DNA of 30,428 bases, from positions 1 through 30,428 of the IMG/VR virus record IMGVR_UViG_3300037491_000011. One strand, 5' to 3'. The translations under genes were made by a program, and so were the position numbers. Positions 21,890 to 29,286 of the stretch are shown here, piece by piece. Under the pieces are notes generated by a model. It was not told where the DNA came from. It searched no databases and was given only the letters and a program-made list of their open reading frames with translations. Source of the DNA: a virus. Numbering within the stretch: the first letter of the stretch is position 1; each line of letters begins with the position of its first letter.

Positions 21890-22442
21890 TACCCGACTCC
21901 TCATCCTCGAAATCTTGTGCGTCATGGTCAATTACAATGCCAGCGCGTTCGGCCAGCGTCCAGATATGATCCTCGCGTTGATCATCAGCCATTTGCCCAA
22001 GGCGATGTTCAACCGAACCAGTGTGTTCAACCTCGCGACGATCTGACCATTCAAACCTACGGCGGTTCTTCAGCCAGATAAACGCGGCCGCTGTGTCGGG
22101 CGGATAGTGCTCGACATAAGGCGCATAGATCGGCGCTTCGGCTCCCTGCGGCATAAGTATCTTGACCGCGTCGTGCGAGTAACCCTTAGCTCGCTCATAA
22201 AGACTACGCACTATTTGCGCATCAGCTATTTCGCCCCCGCTTTTTACGGATTGCCCAAATTCAGGATGTAGCTTGCAATATGTTGCGAAGCGTCTTGGCG
22301 ATACACCAAGTTTAGCTGCCATTTGTTGTTGGTTAAGGCCGAGGAGCGCCAGGTTCTTTACCTGTTCAACCATTTCAGGTCTGTAATTAGTTGGTCTCCC
22401 AACTTTGCGACTTGGCTTTTGTTGGCGCTGTGTTTGGGGCAT
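21864..22442 (-). CDS. terS: Probable terminase small subunit (TerS)
   Basis: A 192-residue protein. Residues about 10-25 read RKVGRPTNYRPEM, followed by a helix-turn-helix, ALLGLNQQQMAAKLGVSPRRFATYC, given in two parts: ALLGLNQQQMAAKLG and VSPRRFATYC. Then HPEFGQSVKSGGEIADAQIV and the characteristic SLYERAKGYSHDAVKI, with PVYAPYVEHYPPD-type sequence and WLKNRRRFEW. These are features of phage small terminases or TerS-like HTH proteins that recognise the packaging site. The ATG at 22442 gives a family-like start and lies 7 bases after a possible -10; in-frame upstream ATGs (22508, 22562) would lie over the divergent promoter. It is the first gene of the packaging operon, as expected. Confidence 0.75.
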   Translation of the reverse strand: MPQTQRQQKPSRKVGRPTNYRPEMVEQVKNLALLGLNQQQMAAKLGVSPRRFATYCKLHPEFGQSVKSGGEIADAQIVRSLYERAKGYSHDAVKILMPQGAEAPIYAPYVEHYPPDTAAAFIWLKNRRRFEWSDRREVEHTGSVEHRLGQMADDQREDHIWTLAERAGIVIDHDAQDFEDEESGNAEADDSV

Positions 22443-22449
22443 GAGGGCG

Positions 22450-22478
22450 CATATAACGCGGATTTGCGAGGATTGCAA
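22450..22478 (-). promoter_or_regulatory. Possible late-operon promoter upstream of TerS
   Basis: On the minus strand TTGCAA (22478-22473) and TATATG (22455-22450) are 17 bases apart, four of six matches each. The start point would fall at or next to the TerS ATG, giving a leaderless message. Phage late promoters are often activator-dependent, so this weak match is only suggestive. It lies back to back with the plus-strand promoter at 22490-22529. Confidence 0.35.
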
Positions 22479-22489
22479 GCGGGGCTGTT

Positions 22490-22529
22490 GTGCGATTTGT
22501 GTTGACATGGCGATAGCGCGGCGTATGAT
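22490..22529 (+). promoter_or_regulatory. Strong sigma70-like promoter with upstream GTGCGATTT element
   Basis: GTGCGATTT (22490-22498), three bases, then TTGACA (22502-22507), a 16-base spacer and TATGAT (22524-22529). Both hexamers are near-perfect. Transcription would start near 22536 and run through the three plus-strand genes to the terminator at 23549. The upstream element recurs at 28524 and 28809. Confidence 0.75.
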
Positions 22530-22555
22530 GGGATTGTCAGAACGGGAGAACGGAA

Positions 22556-22936
22556 ATGACATATCAGCCACCGATTACAGTACGCAAAGCCGAAGTAGCG
22601 CCGATCGTCGCGGCCACGTTCCCAGAATATCGCGGTAAGAAATTCCGCGTAGAGTTCCGCGAACAAGTCTGTCTGTTGGATCTGAATTGGTCCGGCGGGT
22701 CACGGAGTCAGTACCGCGCTTGCACGTTAAGCGGCGAAGCACTTGGTTCATCGGCGAAGTACAACGCAATGGCGCCATGGGACTCGCGGCAAGTCGAAGG
22801 ACAGAGCGTAGCGGTTCCGCAAGGCGCTTGCATGGTTCGCCATAGCCATTTCTGCGGGAAGGACACGGGAATCACGATCACAATAAACCCGGCAGATGCG
22901 CCGAAATGGATCGAACATCAGAACAGCGCGGCATAG
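22556..22936 (+). CDS. Conserved small phage protein (126 aa)
   Basis: A 126-residue protein, MTYQPPITVRKAEVAPIVAA..., with ATFPEYRGKKFRVEF and LDLNWSGGSRSQYRA, motifs that I associate with a small conserved protein common in phage early regions; its function is not known to me. It is mixed beta/alpha with three Cys. GGGAG lies 8 bases before the ATG. First gene of a short plus-strand operon driven by the promoter at 22490-22529 and closed by the terminator at 23549-23575. Likely an early protein acting on host or phage regulation, inferred from operon type. Confidence 0.65.
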   Translation: MTYQPPITVRKAEVAPIVAATFPEYRGKKFRVEFREQVCLLDLNWSGGSRSQYRACTLSGEALGSSAKYNAMAPWDSRQVEGQSVAVPQGACMVRHSHFCGKDTGITITINPADAPKWIEHQNSAA

Positions 22937-22945
22937 GAGGCGGCG

Positions 22946-23221
22946 ATGTACGAAGCGACGGCGTATGAAATCACGTTGCGCGACAAGGATGGCAAGCGTT
23001 GGCTGATCGCCTACAGTGAGCGCCATACGCAACGGTGTGTTTGCCAGAATTTTTCGGCGCATCATCCGAAGATTCAGCGGTTTATCGCTCCGACTGATGC
23101 GCGGTGGGACAGGGCGCGCAAGCGGTATATCGCGGCAGAATGGGAGTTTGGCTTTACGGGTCGGACGAGGCGGCAAGCGAAGCAGGAGGGCGAATTGCCC
23201 CGCTTCGGCGATGCGGCGTAG
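22946..23221 (+). CDS. Small hypothetical early protein (91 aa)
   Basis: A 91-residue protein, MYEATAYEITLRDKDGKRWL..., with a beta-type start and a basic helical end (RRQAKQEGELPRFG). The ATG follows AGGAGG by 6 bases, a strong ribosome binding site, and lies 9 bases after the previous stop. It contains a C-V-C pair. No family recognised. Middle gene of the three-gene plus-strand operon. Confidence 0.6.
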   Translation: MYEATAYEITLRDKDGKRWLIAYSERHTQRCVCQNFSAHHPKIQRFIAPTDARWDRARKRYIAAEWEFGFTGRTRRQAKQEGELPRFGDAA

Positions 23222-23251
23222 TTTCGGCATCAGCAAGGGGAGACAGGGCAA

Positions 23252-23524
23252 ATGACATCAGATTATCCGACGCGCGGTTTCAACATCGTGCAGCCATCAA
23301 TCGCTGAGACACAATTGACTGGCTGGGTTGCGACCGCTCAGTTCTCGCGGCTTGGTCACGAGTATGCGATCAAGTTCATTGACAACCGCATGCCGCGCCT
23401 CAGCGTCGAGTGCATGCGCGACGGCAAGCCGATCGCGTGGCACCGCTTGAGCGACAAGGCTCGGCAGGTGGCGCACAAAGCAGCCGATTTTCTCAAGAGC
23501 GCTCGGGCGATTGCCGCAGCGTAG
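23252..23524 (+). CDS. Small hypothetical early protein (90 aa)
   Basis: A 90-residue protein, MTSDYPTRGFNIVQPSIAET..., alpha/beta with a C-terminal amphipathic helix (DKARQVAHKAADFLKSARAI). AGGGGAG is about 10 bases before the ATG. It is the last gene of the plus-strand operon and is followed after 24 bases by a strong terminator. No family recognised. Confidence 0.6.
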   Translation: MTSDYPTRGFNIVQPSIAETQLTGWVATAQFSRLGHEYAIKFIDNRMPRLSVECMRDGKPIAWHRLSDKARQVAHKAADFLKSARAIAAA

Positions 23525-23548
23525 CTCGCTCGCTTATCCGCCTGCCTC

Positions 23549-23575
23549 GCGGCGCCTCCGGGCGCCGCTTTTTTT
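23549..23575 (+). terminator. Rho-independent terminator
   Basis: GCGGCGCC (23549-23556), loop TCCG, GGCGCCGC (23561-23568), then seven T. A perfect 8-bp GC stem with a U-tract, placed 24 bases after the last plus-strand gene. It would stop that operon before the repeat array. Confidence 0.9.
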
Positions 23576-23992
23576 GCGGACGACGTTGCGATGTTGCGAT
23601 TATTTTCGCGCGGCGCGCTGACCCACGGCATAGCGGGCAAAGGGACATTCGGGACATTTTTGAGCGTTTTCTATTCACGCTCTATAGGAATCACTCTTTT
23701 GTTCCCCACTAGTTCTAATTTAGGTGTTTTTTTTCAATATATCGATTCTTAGTAGAAAGATGTCCCTAATGTCTCTTTGGGCGTCGATATGCCGCTGTCG
23801 GTCAATGGGTTAACCCAAGGGACATCACGAAAAATAATGTCCCTTGGGATGTCCCTAATGTCTCTTAGCAAAGGGACATCACAGGGACATCTTTTGGGGG
23901 GCAAATAATGTCCCTGTGCATAATGTCCCTTTGTTTTTAGGTCAGGTTGCATGACCTATAAATTCAGATTGTCGCAACAAAAATAGCAACGT
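23576..23992. repeat. Gene-free array of GGGACAT/ATGTCCC repeats with nested hairpins; candidate replication origin
   Basis: About 417 bases without a credible gene, between two converging operons. GGGACAT occurs at 23642, 23651, 23819, 23873 and 23884; ATGTCCC at 23760, 23837, 23849, 23908 and 23923; the variant ATGTCTC at 23769 and 23858. GATGTCCCTAATGTCTCTT occurs twice (23759, 23848). CCCAAGGGACAT (23814-23825) pairs perfectly with 23837-23848. A second structure pairs 23870-23879 with 23923-23932 and 23880-23890 with 23908-23918, 21 bp with a 4-base bulge. An AT-rich stretch (about 23712-23758) lies among them. Iteron-like repeats, an AT-rich stretch and the adjacent primase/helicase suggest an origin; a transcription-control or packaging site are alternatives. 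Confidence 0.8.
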
Positions 23993-26545
23993 TTAGAACG
24001 GAGGTTCATGTGTCGGTTGATTGACGCCCTCTGTTGTATGACCTGATCCGAGGGTGCCGCCAAACGGTTGCGTAAGGCGAGCGGCATCAATGTATGACAG
24101 ACCGTCTTCGGTTAAGCGAATGCCGGCCGTGAGGCGAGCACCGTTGCTTTTTCCTGGCTTGGACGATGGGCAACGGCGTTTGAGTACTGCGAGCAACGTG
24201 CGGCCTCCGGGTGGCTTGTTTTGTTTATCCGCCTCGCCGAATTGCTGACGCCACCATTCGGTCATGCAGGCGACAAGATCGCGGTTGTCCACCTTGTATC
24301 GCTTATCGATGGCGACACACTCGGTTATCCAATTTCCGATCGGTTGATTGATCTCGCGGAGTTCGTCGATTGCCGCAACCATGTTTATAGGCGGATCGAA
24401 GCGGCCTCGGGCGCGCAATCGTCGCCAGCCTTGCATGGCGAGGTTTAGGACACCGGCTAGTTCTTCTTCAATAACGATCTGGTCGATCTCGCGCAGTTGC
24501 GGATCGGTGTTGGCGGCATCTTCGGGCCACTCACGATTGAGCGGAAATATCAGCATCCTGTTGTAAACAGCTTCGGAATCATCACGGATCTTGGGGAGAC
24601 TGTTGCCGGTCCAGATAACGGGAATGTCGAGACCGGGATGCGAAACATAGGTGCCGCCAGCTATGCGAATTGAAATTGGTTCGCCGGTGACGATGACCTT
24701 AAAGCGCTCGGCCGATAAGGGTTTACTGGTCGAGCTTGCTTGCTCAATGACATCATCGGCGATCCATGCGGCGGCGTGAAGCAGTGGGGCCACGCCAAAG
24801 AGATCATCCAAATCGGTTGCTTTAATCGAGGCGCAACGCGCGGGTCCGCCAAATAGGGCGCGGTAAATGTTGGCGATGCGGGTTTTACCGCTGCGAGATT
24901 TGCCGAGGAAGAATAGTGCCTTGCGAAGATTGCGTGGTTTACCGGATACGAGTGATGCGCCCATGTGCTCGGTGAGGCAGTCGATTGCGGCTTGCATCTC
25001 GTTGTCGTTCATGCCGTCAAGGGCGGATTTGAGGAACGCAATGAATTGCGGGCAGGCTGCGGTTGGATCGTAGGCGCAATTGATGCGCCAGGTTGCATAT
25101 AGCTCGGGGTTAATGGTGGATGTCTCGCCAGTTGCCGGATTGATGACGCAATCATTGCAGACAACTAACCCGCTTTTATCCCATGGCACGGATTCGCGGT
25201 GTAGGCGCGGGCGTTCTTTGATATATCGCCATATCGAATTGAGTACTGATGAAGTCGGTTTTACCGATAGCGTTGCGGCTATGCCTTGAATGGCAACGCG
25301 AAGGCGGTGCTCGACTTCTTCGTTAAATAATTCCCAAATACCTGATGGAGCATTATATGTTGCCATTGTTTCGCCGGTTGATATCAATGTGCCGTGGTTT
25401 TGCTCCCAATAGGTAATTGTTGATTCTCCGACCGATATGATTGGTTCTGGTCCGTCGTCTTTTTTTTTCTTTTGATGTGCTTCCTCGCGTTTGGTGACGA
25501 GGTTAACTACAGTTGCGCCATTGCCGCTGTTATTAGCTGATTGCGGAGGTTTTTGTTCTTCGCGTGGTTTGGTAAATTTTGTATGAGCGCTCGCCACCAT
25601 GGCGCGGATTGAGGCTTCCTCGCGTTTCCAATTCCAGTTATCGACATATTGACCGGCTGCGGCTCGGGTTGCGGCCATGATAGAATCGACAATTTTTTGG
25701 TCTTCCTCGCCTTGGGCAACAAGCGAGGCGGACACTGATAGTTGCGTTTGATGGATACCTGTATCGCCATTGCCAAGGTATTGCATCGCGGCAAGCCGCT
25801 GTTCGGTGTCGATGGCTGGCTTGAACGACAGCAGGCGAGCGGCGGCGAGGTAGGGATTGTTGTCGTGTGGCTTGGCGTGACCATTGGTTAGCGGTGCGAT
25901 CAGGACGGGTCGCTGTCGGTCGAGCATTTCGACGATATCGTTAAATTCGATGGCGACATTTGATCCGCCAACGATATGGGCGAGTTGTGGCTGTTCTAAA
26001 TCAGTTTTGGTGTTGTGTGTGCCAGGCAGGCGCATGATGCGCGCGAGGTCGCACACAGAAAGATCGCCCGCGAGGATGCCAGCGAGTTGTTTTAGGACAT
26101 CGACGATCTGCTCATCGCGATCGGTTTTGCGGATATCGATTGGTTCGCGCAATAGCCAATAGCAATGAATGCCGCCACCGCTATCGACGATGATTGATGG
26201 CGGATATTCAATTTGATTAGAGGCGGCATCAATTGCTTGTTCTTTGGTGATGTTAAGTTTGTAGGTATCAATATCAACCCATAGTGCCGGAAGCTCGCAG
26301 CAATGGGCGCGGTCGCCTTTGCCGAAACCCGGTTGACGTGTGGCGACGCCAAAATAAACTGCGCGGCCAATATCGTCCCATTTTACGCAATGATCGCTGA
26401 CAAGCTTTGCTTGGCGCGTGAATAAAGGTCGAGCGGCGCCTTCATCTTTGACGTTTGGCAACGCTCGGATTTCGACAGCTTCGGTTGTGTGTTCAAAGAA
26501 GCGGGCGAGGAAATCACAGGATTCTGAGTAGTCAAAATCGCGCAA
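23993..26545 (-). CDS. Bifunctional primase / superfamily 3 helicase
   Basis: An 850-residue replication protein. The N-terminal half is an archaeo-eukaryotic-type primase: WVDID (89-93, metal-binding acidic pair), SGGGIHCYWLL (122-132) and LARIMRLPGTHNTK (167-180). A Lys/Gln-rich linker near 325-365 leads to a D5-type region and an SF3 helicase: Walker A GKSRSGKT (548-555), Walker B WIADD (594-598), and motif C WTGNSLP followed by YNRMLIFPL. The C-terminal part looks like a winged-helix DNA-binding tail. It would prime and unwind phage DNA. The only start available is TTG at 26545 after GGGGGGAGGG. It is the last gene of the replication operon and ends beside the repeat array. Confidence 0.85.
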   Translation of the reverse strand: MRDFDYSESCDFLARFFEHTTEAVEIRALPNVKDEGAARPLFTRQAKLVSDHCVKWDDIGRAVYFGVATRQPGFGKGDRAHCCELPALWVDIDTYKLNITKEQAIDAASNQIEYPPSIIVDSGGGIHCYWLLREPIDIRKTDRDEQIVDVLKQLAGILAGDLSVCDLARIMRLPGTHNTKTDLEQPQLAHIVGGSNVAIEFNDIVEMLDRQRPVLIAPLTNGHAKPHDNNPYLAAARLLSFKPAIDTEQRLAAMQYLGNGDTGIHQTQLSVSASLVAQGEEDQKIVDSIMAATRAAAGQYVDNWNWKREEASIRAMVASAHTKFTKPREEQKPPQSANNSGNGATVVNLVTKREEAHQKKKKDDGPEPIISVGESTITYWEQNHGTLISTGETMATYNAPSGIWELFNEEVEHRLRVAIQGIAATLSVKPTSSVLNSIWRYIKERPRLHRESVPWDKSGLVVCNDCVINPATGETSTINPELYATWRINCAYDPTAACPQFIAFLKSALDGMNDNEMQAAIDCLTEHMGASLVSGKPRNLRKALFFLGKSRSGKTRIANIYRALFGGPARCASIKATDLDDLFGVAPLLHAAAWIADDVIEQASSTSKPLSAERFKVIVTGEPISIRIAGGTYVSHPGLDIPVIWTGNSLPKIRDDSEAVYNRMLIFPLNREWPEDAANTDPQLREIDQIVIEEELAGVLNLAMQGWRRLRARGRFDPPINMVAAIDELREINQPIGNWITECVAIDKRYKVDNRDLVACMTEWWRQQFGEADKQNKPPGGRTLLAVLKRRCPSSKPGKSNGARLTAGIRLTEDGLSYIDAARLTQPFGGTLGSGHTTEGVNQPTHEPPF

Positions 26546-26584
26546 TTCCCTCCCCCCAAGTTTTTGGTTTGATGTTTGGTTTAG

Positions 26585-27289
26585 TTAAAAGGGGATGTCG
26601 TCGTCGAGATCTCGCTGTGTTGCGATTGATGAAGGTGCACCAGCGCCGGCTTTGCTGCCACGTCCGCCGCTTTTTGGCGGTTCTATTGCGGCTTGTGGTG
26701 TGGTGGTTGGGTTATCCGAAGATGTCCAGCCCACGACATTGAAAACGGGAAAGTAGGTTTTCCCGTAGGTCTGGTGCATGTAGAAGTCTTTTTGCAATTC
26801 GACGATCGGCAGCATGTTAGGGCGTTGGCGATATTCGCGCCCATAGACTTGGCAGAGCCGACCGATTGCGTTTAACCCGCCCTTTGAACTGGTGCCGTAG
26901 ATGTAGACTTCGGCATCATCCGTCGATAGCTGCAGGGCGTTGGTAAACCGCCACGGGTCGCGCGGTTTTCCTGTCGCGGAATCGATATCCCATAGGGTTT
27001 CATCGAGGTCGCCGAGTTCCTCGCGGCGCAACCGTATGGTCTGCGTCGTAAGCAATTCCATGCGATCATCGGTGACTTGTTTGTTTTGCCAGCGCAGCCA
27101 GCCGATTTTGAGACCGGGAAGATTTGCGATCAGCTTTGTACCAAGACTCAAGCTATCGCCGTCTTTTCCATAAAGCCATTCGCCGGTCTTGAAAGACAAG
27201 AACGTTCCTTCCTGTTGCACGACTTTGGCTGCATAAGCGGAATAGGGATCATCGCCGCCGCCGCCGGTAGGTGTGAGATCGTTTGCCAT
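26585..27289 (-). CDS. Putative single-stranded-DNA-binding protein with SSB-type tail
   Basis: A 234-residue protein. Residues about 25-180 form a beta-rich domain (FLSFKTGEWLYGKDGDSLSL, WDIDSATGKPRDPWRF, YFPVFNVVGW), then a Pro/Gly/Ser-rich linker and the terminal DLDDDIPF. That acidic tip with a final Pro-Phe is the hallmark by which bacterial SSB recruits repair and replication proteins. The core does not look like classical SSB, so a phage-specific fold or a partner-recruiting replication factor is possible. AGGA lies before the ATG. Between nuclease and primase genes in the same operon, supporting a DNA-replication role. Confidence 0.7.
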   Translation of the reverse strand: MANDLTPTGGGGDDPYSAYAAKVVQQEGTFLSFKTGEWLYGKDGDSLSLGTKLIANLPGLKIGWLRWQNKQVTDDRMELLTTQTIRLRREELGDLDETLWDIDSATGKPRDPWRFTNALQLSTDDAEVYIYGTSSKGGLNAIGRLCQVYGREYRQRPNMLPIVELQKDFYMHQTYGKTYFPVFNVVGWTSSDNPTTTPQAAIEPPKSGGRGSKAGAGAPSSIATQRDLDDDIPF

Positions 27290-27316
27290 GTTTTCCTGTT
27301 TCCTTTTCCTTGGTTT

Positions 27317-28354
27317 TCACTTGATGGTAAGTCGGGCGCCGGGTTCGCCGACTTTTCGATATGGATCAAGATCGAGGCCGGCAGCCTCGGCAGATTTGAT
27401 ATCTACGGTTTCTCGCCCTTTTGTCGGTTGCCAGGCGATTGACCATCCGTCACCATTGACCCTGCGCACTCCATTAGCGCGCAGGAACTCCGTTATAGCA
27501 AATTTGGCTTTGGCGTGTTCTGCTTCGTCAGTGTCGCATTGTTCAGCAAGATCGCGTTCAGCATCACGTAACGCCTTGAATTCAGCCATAACATTATCGC
27601 CAAGCGGTTTTTCGTCTTTTGGAATGCCGGCGACGGTTGCGGCTTGGCAATGTGAAGACCATGGGCAGTAATTGCATTCGGCACCGCCTGCAATCTTACC
27701 TTCAGGTGGTAAATCGAGTGCGTTCATAGTATTCATGATCTGACGCGAGCGCTCTTGCGCGGCAGTGTAAATAGACGGATCAAAAGTAACGGGAAATTCT
27801 TTGATTTCATCAAGGAATGACGAGTCTATGTAACTGATTATTGCATAATCCGGTTTATAGCTGGTATGTGCGCGCAGGAGACCTAGTTGTACAATTACCT
27901 GAAATTTATGGTGACTGCGTTCTATTCTGAGATCGGCGCGCGGATCGATGCTTTTGCATTCGATGGCGAGGCAACGGGAAGGACCGATGTCAGCGATGCC
28001 GAGGTGGGCGAGGCAATCGTGCGGTAATCCGGTTAAGACACCATCTGGTGTTGCCGAGAGATAGCCGTCAACGATGGTCTGCTGGTCTACGCCGGCTAGT
28101 ACTAGGGTGATCTCGCGCGGCAGTGCGGCGCGCAATCCGGGTGTCCAATAATAATCTTCGATGAGATTGCCGCGCAATCGTGCGCCATAGCGATCTTGAT
28201 AATCGGGATCGGGCGGCGTGTCGTTTTTGGCGAACCATGTTTTGCGCAGACACGCGCCGATTTCGGATGCGCCTATGGTATTGGCGCGATCGTGGGCGAA
28301 TTCTCGATTGAGGGTAGAAGCATACTGATGCAACAGGGAGCGAATTGATAACAC
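27317..28354 (-). CDS. PD-(D/E)XK nuclease of RecB/Cas4 type with likely Fe-S cluster
   Basis: A 345-residue protein. Active-site series: GNLIEDYYW (E66), SATPDGVL (D104), LAIECKS (E132, K134) and a following Gln helix (KFQVIVQLGLL). C35 in SEIGACLRK together with C227, C230 and C236 (CNYCPWSSHC) is the one-plus-three Cys arrangement that binds a 4Fe-4S cluster in Cas4 and AddB. The C-terminal 100 residues are helical and charged. Probably a DNA exonuclease for phage recombination or host DNA turnover; no Cas genes are near. GTG start at 28354 with AGGAG ten bases upstream. First gene of the replication operon. Confidence 0.8.
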   Translation of the reverse strand: MLSIRSLLHQYASTLNREFAHDRANTIGASEIGACLRKTWFAKNDTPPDPDYQDRYGARLRGNLIEDYYWTPGLRAALPREITLVLAGVDQQTIVDGYLSATPDGVLTGLPHDCLAHLGIADIGPSRCLAIECKSIDPRADLRIERSHHKFQVIVQLGLLRAHTSYKPDYAIISYIDSSFLDEIKEFPVTFDPSIYTAAQERSRQIMNTMNALDLPPEGKIAGGAECNYCPWSSHCQAATVAGIPKDEKPLGDNVMAEFKALRDAERDLAEQCDTDEAEHAKAKFAITEFLRANGVRRVNGDGWSIAWQPTKGRETVDIKSAEAAGLDLDPYRKVGEPGARLTIK

Positions 28355-28570
28355 GCCGCGCGAACTCCTAGCCGCGCGAGATAAGCGAGAGGGGCAAATC
28401 CCGTGGTGCGCGGCGCCCGTAGATTATCTCGGTGATCAGCCGAGATCGCCCCAAACGCTCGATAATATCCTACTAAATCGCGACACGGTGCCGCAAGGGG
28501 AACTTTAGCCGAGTGGTTGATTTGTGCGATTTGCATTGACCATCGACAGGTCGCGGCAATACGCTGCGGT
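28355..28570. promoter_or_regulatory. Divergent control region with operator-like inverted repeat
   Basis: ATCTCGG (28426-28432), seven bases, CCGAGAT (28440-28446) is a perfect interrupted palindrome. A related half-site, CGAGATAA (28377-28384), faces TTATCTCG at 28424-28431. On the minus strand a TATTAT -10 candidate (28467-28462) has no good -35; its start point would lie about 10 bases before the palindrome, where a bound repressor would block the replication operon. The XRE regulator coded next door is the natural candidate to bind it. Confidence 0.5.
28524..28560 (+). promoter_or_regulatory. Promoter of the XRE regulator with GTGCGATTT element
   Basis: GTGCGATTT (28524-28532), three bases, TTGACC (28536-28541). 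The -10 is less clear: ATACGCT near 28559-28565 is at about the right distance. Transcription would start within a few bases of the regulator's ATG at 28571, so the message may be leaderless. Confidence 0.5.
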
Positions 28571-28846
28571 ATGACAGATGAAACCGGAACGATGGGGCAG
28601 CGCTTGCGTCAACTGCGGCAGGATCACGGTCAGACCGTGCGCGGCGCGGCTGAGGCGATCGGGTGCGCGTTCAATCACCTATCAATGTTGGAGCGCGGCA
28701 CTGCGGCTAATCCGTCGCTGCTGATGCTACAGGGAATCGCCCGCCATTATAGCGTTAGCGTCGCCTATCTCATTGGCGAGGATGGCATAAAAAATCGTTG
28801 GGCCGACCGTGCGATTTATGTTGACGACATGAGCGAGCTTCCCTAA
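28571..28846 (+). CDS. XRE-family helix-turn-helix regulator
   Basis: A 91-residue protein. MGQRLRQLRQDHGQTVRGAA (8-27), then EAIGCAFNHLSMLERGTAA and the following helix LLMLQGIARHYSVSVAYLIGED form a complete Cro/cI-type HTH with the usual LxxLRxxxG start and YLIGE end. The C-terminal 20 residues are short, so no large dimer or cleavage domain is present. No ribosome binding site precedes ATG 28571; the ATG at 28592 has weak GGAAC. It probably represses the divergent replication operon and perhaps itself. The end of its coding sequence contains the next promoter (28809-28849). Confidence 0.8.
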   Translation: MTDETGTMGQRLRQLRQDHGQTVRGAAEAIGCAFNHLSMLERGTAANPSLLMLQGIARHYSVSVAYLIGEDGIKNRWADRAIYVDDMSELP

Positions 28847-28849
28847 GAT
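28809..28849 (+). promoter_or_regulatory. Promoter inside the 3' end of the XRE gene
   Basis: GTGCGATTT (28809-28817), three bases, TTGACG (28821-28826), a 17-base spacer, TAAGAT (28844-28849), whose first three bases are the regulator's stop codon. The following leader, with TCAGAAAGGGAG, resembles that after the promoter at 22490 (TCAGAACGGGAG). It would drive the small genes at 28876-30428. Confidence 0.6.
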
Positions 28850-28875
28850 GGCGATATCAGAAAGGGAGAAGGCAG

Positions 28876-29256
28876 ATGACGAAACCAATCAACGGCGCGA
28901 TTTATGATCAGCATCAGGCGGCATTCACCAACGTTTCGGCCTTCGTGATCGCGAAGAACGGCGAGCGAGTAGCGACAATCGCGTTCAAGTTTCCGCGCGA
29001 TGGCGCGGGTCGCCTTTATGCTTATGTTCATTGGCTCGGGTTGCCCATGGTTCGCGGATTCGCGAATGGGTATGGTTATGACAAGCGGTCGGCGGCGTGT
29101 TCTTCGGCCGCTGGGCGGATGATCGCTGGCAAAGAGGTCGCAGAAGCGGACCATATCTCTTTCCGCGCTTTTACGGGCGCGTTGAAAATGGATGACGGCA
29201 ATTATTGGGATCGCCGCTTGCGCGACGCAGGCTTTGACGTTTGGCAGGCGGTTTGA
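28876..29256 (+). CDS. Conserved small phage protein (126 aa)
   Basis: A 126-residue protein with IAFKFPRDGAGRLYAYVHWL, LPMVRGFANGYGYDKRSAAC and a C-terminal RDAGFDVWQAV. I recognise the DGAGRLY ... GYGYDK pattern as a widespread small phage protein of unknown function. GGGAGAAGG lies just before the ATG. It is driven by the promoter at 28809-28849 and heads a run of small early-type genes. Confidence 0.65.
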   Translation: MTKPINGAIYDQHQAAFTNVSAFVIAKNGERVATIAFKFPRDGAGRLYAYVHWLGLPMVRGFANGYGYDKRSAACSSAAGRMIAGKEVAEADHISFRAFTGALKMDDGNYWDRRLRDAGFDVWQAV

Positions 29257-29286
29257 CCGTTAACGCTCTTTAAAGGCAGGAGGAAA

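Noticed and set aside
23749-23952. A 67-residue minus-strand frame in the repeat array
   Set aside because: Its peptide repeats (GHYAQGHY, RDIRDIPRDI) simply translate the GGGACAT repeats, it has no ribosome binding site, and the hairpins explain the sequence better.
27317-28354. The Cas4-like nuclease as part of a CRISPR-Cas system
   Set aside because: No repeats, spacers or other cas genes are in the window; the gene sits in a phage replication operon.
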